Origin: Chionoecetes opilio
Lineage: Eukaryota > Arthropoda > Malacostraca > Decapoda > Majidae
DNA: 64,000 nt
NCBI GenBank assembly: GCA_016584305.1
Contig: JACEEZ010000005.1
Coordinates: 17,923-81,922, forward strand
Direction of reading: 5' to 3'
The notes under the pieces were generated by a model. The model searched no databases. It was not told where the DNA came from and saw only the letters and a list, made by a program, of their open reading frames with translations. How positions within the stretch are numbered: the stretch's first letter is position 1; the number at the start of each line of letters is the position of its first letter. Below are positions 41,398-64,000 of the stretch, piece after piece. Position numbers and translations under genes: made by a program.

Positions 41398-42219
41398 TCC
41401 TTCACCTTCCATCTCAAGGTCACACGAGCATGACACGGCGCGTCCTCTCTGATCCATTAAGGAGTAATAGCTATATATAGGTCCTCCAATATCTTATCTA
41501 AATGTTAAAACTGTGACATCGTAGATTTTACCGTCTCTATCAGTATTTCCACACTATTCATCCATGGCAAAACGATATACATGATCATAATAGCCATAAC
41601 CATTCACGTATATCAACAATGAACATACTATTCAATATCATACCGAATATTATTTCCTATTTATATTGATTATTGAAGACGTTTGAATTAATTAAGAATG
41701 AGTGAGTGCCTGCCGTGTCTCCATGGTTTTCACATATCAATATTTACCTACAGGTAGCTTAGGCCTAAAACCTTACGTCACTCAGAACACTTTTACACAC
41801 GAGTAGGAATGACGTTTTCTAGTATGACACACTGACAGACAGAAAGACCGAGAGACAGACACACAGACAGACAAACAGACATATACTAAATCTAACTCAT
41901 TGCAAAATCGGTAATAAAAGTTACGTCGATAGTATTGATAGCGTGTTGACGTTAAACGAAGGACACATTAATAGGCAGTATGGAACGAAGCGTCATTGCG
42001 TCACAGTGTCCTCCTCGCCTCCAGAGAGTCTCACCCAAGGATGATAATAACCTTGGTCTCACCCATGGAGGTAGGATGGGTCTCTATACCCATCTTCCAT
42101 CAGGGGTCCCCATCCTACCTACCTCCATGCCCATGGTCTCACCTCACCTGCCCACTCACTACCTGGCGAGGCACACAGCCGGTCACACGTACGCGCGCCG
42201 CCCCTACAGTAAATCAAGC

Positions 42220-61627
<19,408 letters not shown>

Positions 61628-61962
61628 ATTAGATGTACTACTTGTTCCTATCACGGGCAGCCTTCTCAAGAATCACCAGGATTACTTAGTCTGTACGCTG
61701 ACCATTTCATTTCATCCGTTCATTTGTGTAATTTTTTTGGGGGGTCTGCAATTTTTAGTAGTTAAAAAGGACTCATCTTTGAATTGTTTGATCATAATCA
61801 TGCTCTCTGTATGCATGAACTTGAGAAATGACCAATTTGTATGGATAAGTTATATAAGTATTTGATTTTACTTAATAAGGTTTTTATCTGTCAAAAGCTA
61901 AATATGTATGTGATTGTGATTATTTTGAATAGTTGTCATTATCTACCTCATTTGGTATTCGT

Positions 61963-61996
61963 ATACGTATACGTATACGTATACGTATTCGTATAC
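61963..61996. repeat. Self-complementary GTATAC hexamer repeat
   Basis: Five or six CGTATA units, each a palindrome, lie in the presumed 3' flank of the FMN reductase gene. Confidence 0.9.
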
Positions 61997-62265
61997 CTCA
62001 TTGGAGGTATTTGGTACCTCGTCTTGGTATTTGTCATGCTTGGTTTTGTCTTTTATAAAGTTTTACAAGTAAAGGTTTGAATTTTAGTTTTTCTGATTTA
62101 TCCATTATCCAGGAATTACTATTGTTAGTTATCAAAATTTGAATTATTATATTTATTCATCCTATTCATATTCCTACCAATTTATCAATTGTTTCCACTC
62201 ATCAAAGCTTTCGGCAAATGTTTTAATCCAGTTTCTCTCTTTTTATATATATATATATTTTTTAC

Positions 62266-62577
62266 ATTTGTGCCTATAGCGCCTGTAGGCAGTGACCTCC
62301 AGGGCTCGGATGGCAGGCCCTGGTTCACTTGAGGGCTGTGATGGTTGGCGCAGACAGGATTTTTATAGCGACGCCTGTGATTAGCGGCTCATGCCGCTCC
62401 CCTGTGTCCTCTGATGCATTCGCAATCGAAGACCAAGTTAATGGGCAGCATGTGGGTATTCTTAGGTCACTCGACGGTGCAGAAGGATTTCAAGTGGATT
62501 CTTGTTTTCATCGGGGATCGAACTTGGGTCACCGAGAACGCCACTCGGAGACGCTAACCACTCTGCTACCGCCTCCC
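62266..62577 (-). mobile_element. tRNA-derived SINE, family 1, minus strand
   Basis: Reverse complement of the unit at 24356-24690 with the head GCGGTAGCAGAGTGGTTAGCG at 62575 downward and the end GCCTGTAGGCAGTG near 62280. The two copies differ by scattered substitutions and small indels. Confidence 0.82.
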
Positions 62578-62904
62578 TCCATGGTAGCTACTTGGTGTTT
62601 TAGATTTGAGGAAACAGGTCCATTACCCCACGTCCCGCCAACAGGCAGATTCAACTAAACAGTAGTCGTTCTCTCTCTAGTAGAGAGTGAGATGAAATAG
62701 AGCGAGGAATATACGAGACTGTAAGTAACGAAAATGTGAAGAGGATTAGTCCTGTCCTAAATACATAAGAGGAAGGACAACCAACATACAGGTTAATCCC
62801 AATCCCTTCACATTAGCAGTGCATGATGAAGAAGGAATACTTAGTTCACAAAGTTGACGAACACAGGCTCTGCACAGGCGAGCGTAGTTACGCCACCAGC
62901 CACA

Positions 62905-63047
62905 CTCTATGCCGCACCACCAGGCCAAGATAGCCAGCCACTGTTAAGTACAACACAGCACCACCAGGCCAAGATAGCCAGCCACTGTTAAGTACAACAC
63001 AGCACCACCAGGCCAAGATAGCCAGCCACTGTTAAGTACAACACAGG
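62905..63047. repeat. 44-bp tandem repeat, three units
   Basis: CACCACCAGGCCAAGATAGC starts three units 44 bases apart, each ending TGTTAAGTACAACACAG. It lies upstream of the exon at 63393. Confidence 0.93.
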
Positions 63048-63392
63048 TGCGCAAGACAAGATGGTGAAGAAATGTCCTGAATACTTACTGCTTGAATTTA
63101 AATATTTCCATGACAGGCAAATCGTGTTCTGTTCAGTTATCAATAACACAAATGAGATGTATAATTCGAAAGAATAATTGAAAGAAAAAAGACTGAAAGC
63201 TCGAGAGGTTATCAGCAGCAGGACGTCACACAGCATCCGCCGCCAAGGCCTCAGAGCTTGACTTACAGGTTGGCTGGCGCCGGGCAGACTCACTTTCCAA
63301 CATCAAATAACCTGTATCATTAAAAAAAAAATCCTTTTCTAATTGTTATGCATGCTTGACTCGGTGCTGCGTTGAAGGAAAGTACACTGAAG

Positions 63393-63477
63393 ATGGCGGT
63401 GACTGAGACTTACAGCGCGGAGCTGCTGGGCGTCACCGCCGCCGGCGCCTTCTTGATCTCCATTGTTGGCACGGCAG
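63393..63477 (+). CDS. First coding exon of an unidentified membrane protein, possibly a rhodopsin-type GPCR
   Basis: ATG at 63393 in context GAAGATGG opens 28 codons plus one base before a good donor GGCAG/GTGAGC at 63478. The peptide is a short polar head (MAVTETYSAEL) followed by a hydrophobic run LGVTAAGAFLISIVGTA, so it looks like a first transmembrane segment. In rhodopsin-family receptors TM1 ends with a G-x-x-G-N pattern, and ISIVGTAG followed by a phase-1 split glycine would suit that, as in moody/Tre1-like receptors. The rest of the gene lies outside the window, so the family assignment is a guess. Confidence 0.4.
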
Positions 63478-63503
63478 GTGAGCTTGTGCCTATCACTCAT
63501 TTC

Positions 63504-63504
<1 letters not shown>

Positions 63505-63594
<90 letters not shown>
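63505..63594. repeat. CA microsatellite after the last exon
   Basis: About 90 bases of pure (AC)n start 27 bases past the donor at 63478. A second (AC)n run is at 63878-63920. Confidence 0.97.
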
Positions 63595-63597
<3 letters not shown>

Positions 63598-63621
63598 GAA
63601 AACACGTGTACATTACACTTG

Positions 63622-63700
63622 AGCTGCGTGGTCTATTGGTTTAGACTCCATGTCTGGCCATTCTGTGGTCACGCGTTCAATCCCCGCTCAATTCCGGGGA
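63622..63700 (+). mobile_element. Probable tRNA-derived SINE head
   Basis: GCGTGGTCTATTGGTTTAGA and CACGCGTTCAATCCCCGC have A- and B-box spacing. The following sequence (with GGTCGGTCACTG) partly repeats near 63985. It is unlike the other SINE heads here. Confidence 0.5.
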
Positions 63701-63876
63701 TTTTTCAGTGATAAAGGTGGGCAGTTATCGTCCTCCTTGAGCAAGGGGATGGTGTGTGTTTGGTGTGTGAGGTCCCAGCATTACCTAAGGGTCGGTCACT
63801 GTGAGCTCTAAGCACTTTCAGGGACGATAAAACTGGCGATCGCGAGTCCAGCTCGCGTGGGTAAGACCGTTGATGA

Positions 63877-63921
<45 letters not shown>

Positions 63922-64000
63922 CAACAAAAAAAACCACTGTCCTCCTTAAGCAAAGGGCTGGGTGTGTGTGGTCCCAGCATTACTCACAGATCGGTAATAA

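Noticed and set aside
41980..42219. N-terminal extension of the FMN reductase
   Set aside because: The frame is open, but the family starts at the MSLKVLVF methionine, and module B has indels upstream, as expected for a leader.

Overview
This is a eukaryotic nuclear window from an arthropod, most likely a decapod crustacean. The gene models are intron-rich with GT-AG introns, TTAGG-type motifs occur near the left end, long CT/GA, CA/GT and AT tracts are everywhere, and the repeat content (RTE, Gypsy, DIRS, Helentron, hAT, Harbinger, mariner, tRNA-derived SINEs) fits crustacean genomes. There are no operons, rRNA genes or CRISPR arrays. Species cannot be fixed from the sequence alone.

Three host genes can be supported, all on the + strand. 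(1) A Canopy-family (CNPY/seele-like, saposin-fold ER protein) gene with coding exons at 7684-7773, 18976-19035, 21918-22010 and 23390-23713. All six family cysteines are present, but an in-frame TAA lies in the last exon. (2) An NADPH-dependent FMN reductase-like flavoprotein gene with exons at 42220-42337, 59021-59260, 60598-60692 and 61490-61627, open throughout (196 aa). (3) The first coding exon of a gene running off the right edge (63393-63477), whose hydrophobic segment resembles TM1 of a rhodopsin-type receptor.

Most of the rest is nested mobile DNA. Intron 1 of the Canopy gene holds a degenerate Gypsy-type LTR retrotransposon (8296-17673, 4-bp target duplication ATAG). An RTE-like LINE and a Helentron are inserted into it, and an SGNH-hydrolase-like reading frame precedes its gag. 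Later Canopy introns hold a hAT-like element, a 1-kb foldback inside a TTAA element, a 31-bp minisatellite and a dead mariner. The left end (1-7600) carries foldback elements, fragments of a MULE-like transposase gene, a TTAA-flanked element that starts a P2X7-like reading frame and is swollen by about 1.2 kb of CA-rich repeat, and a Helentron. Between the first two genes lie an inverted solo LTR, SINEs and a 5.3-kb block present twice in tandem (25.86-31.17 and 31.17-36.50 kb). A single N sits at the junction and the second copy is full of small indels, so an assembly artefact is likely. An RTE LINE with an intact FADD catalytic motif follows (37.14-39.67 kb).

Intron 1 of the FMN reductase gene (16.7 kb) is itself a duplication zone. 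The promoter/exon-1 module exists in three forms: A at about 41.1-43.1 kb (live exon 1), B at 51.3-54.2 kb (exon 1 copy killed by a stop) and C at 56.05-57.26 kb (promoter side only). The copies provide internal 'empty sites' that date and delimit a SINE in A and a Helentron in C. A GC-rich DIRS retrotransposon (43.5-50.15 kb) and a Harbinger-like element carrying a MADF-domain fragment (50.29-51.30 kb) separate A from B.
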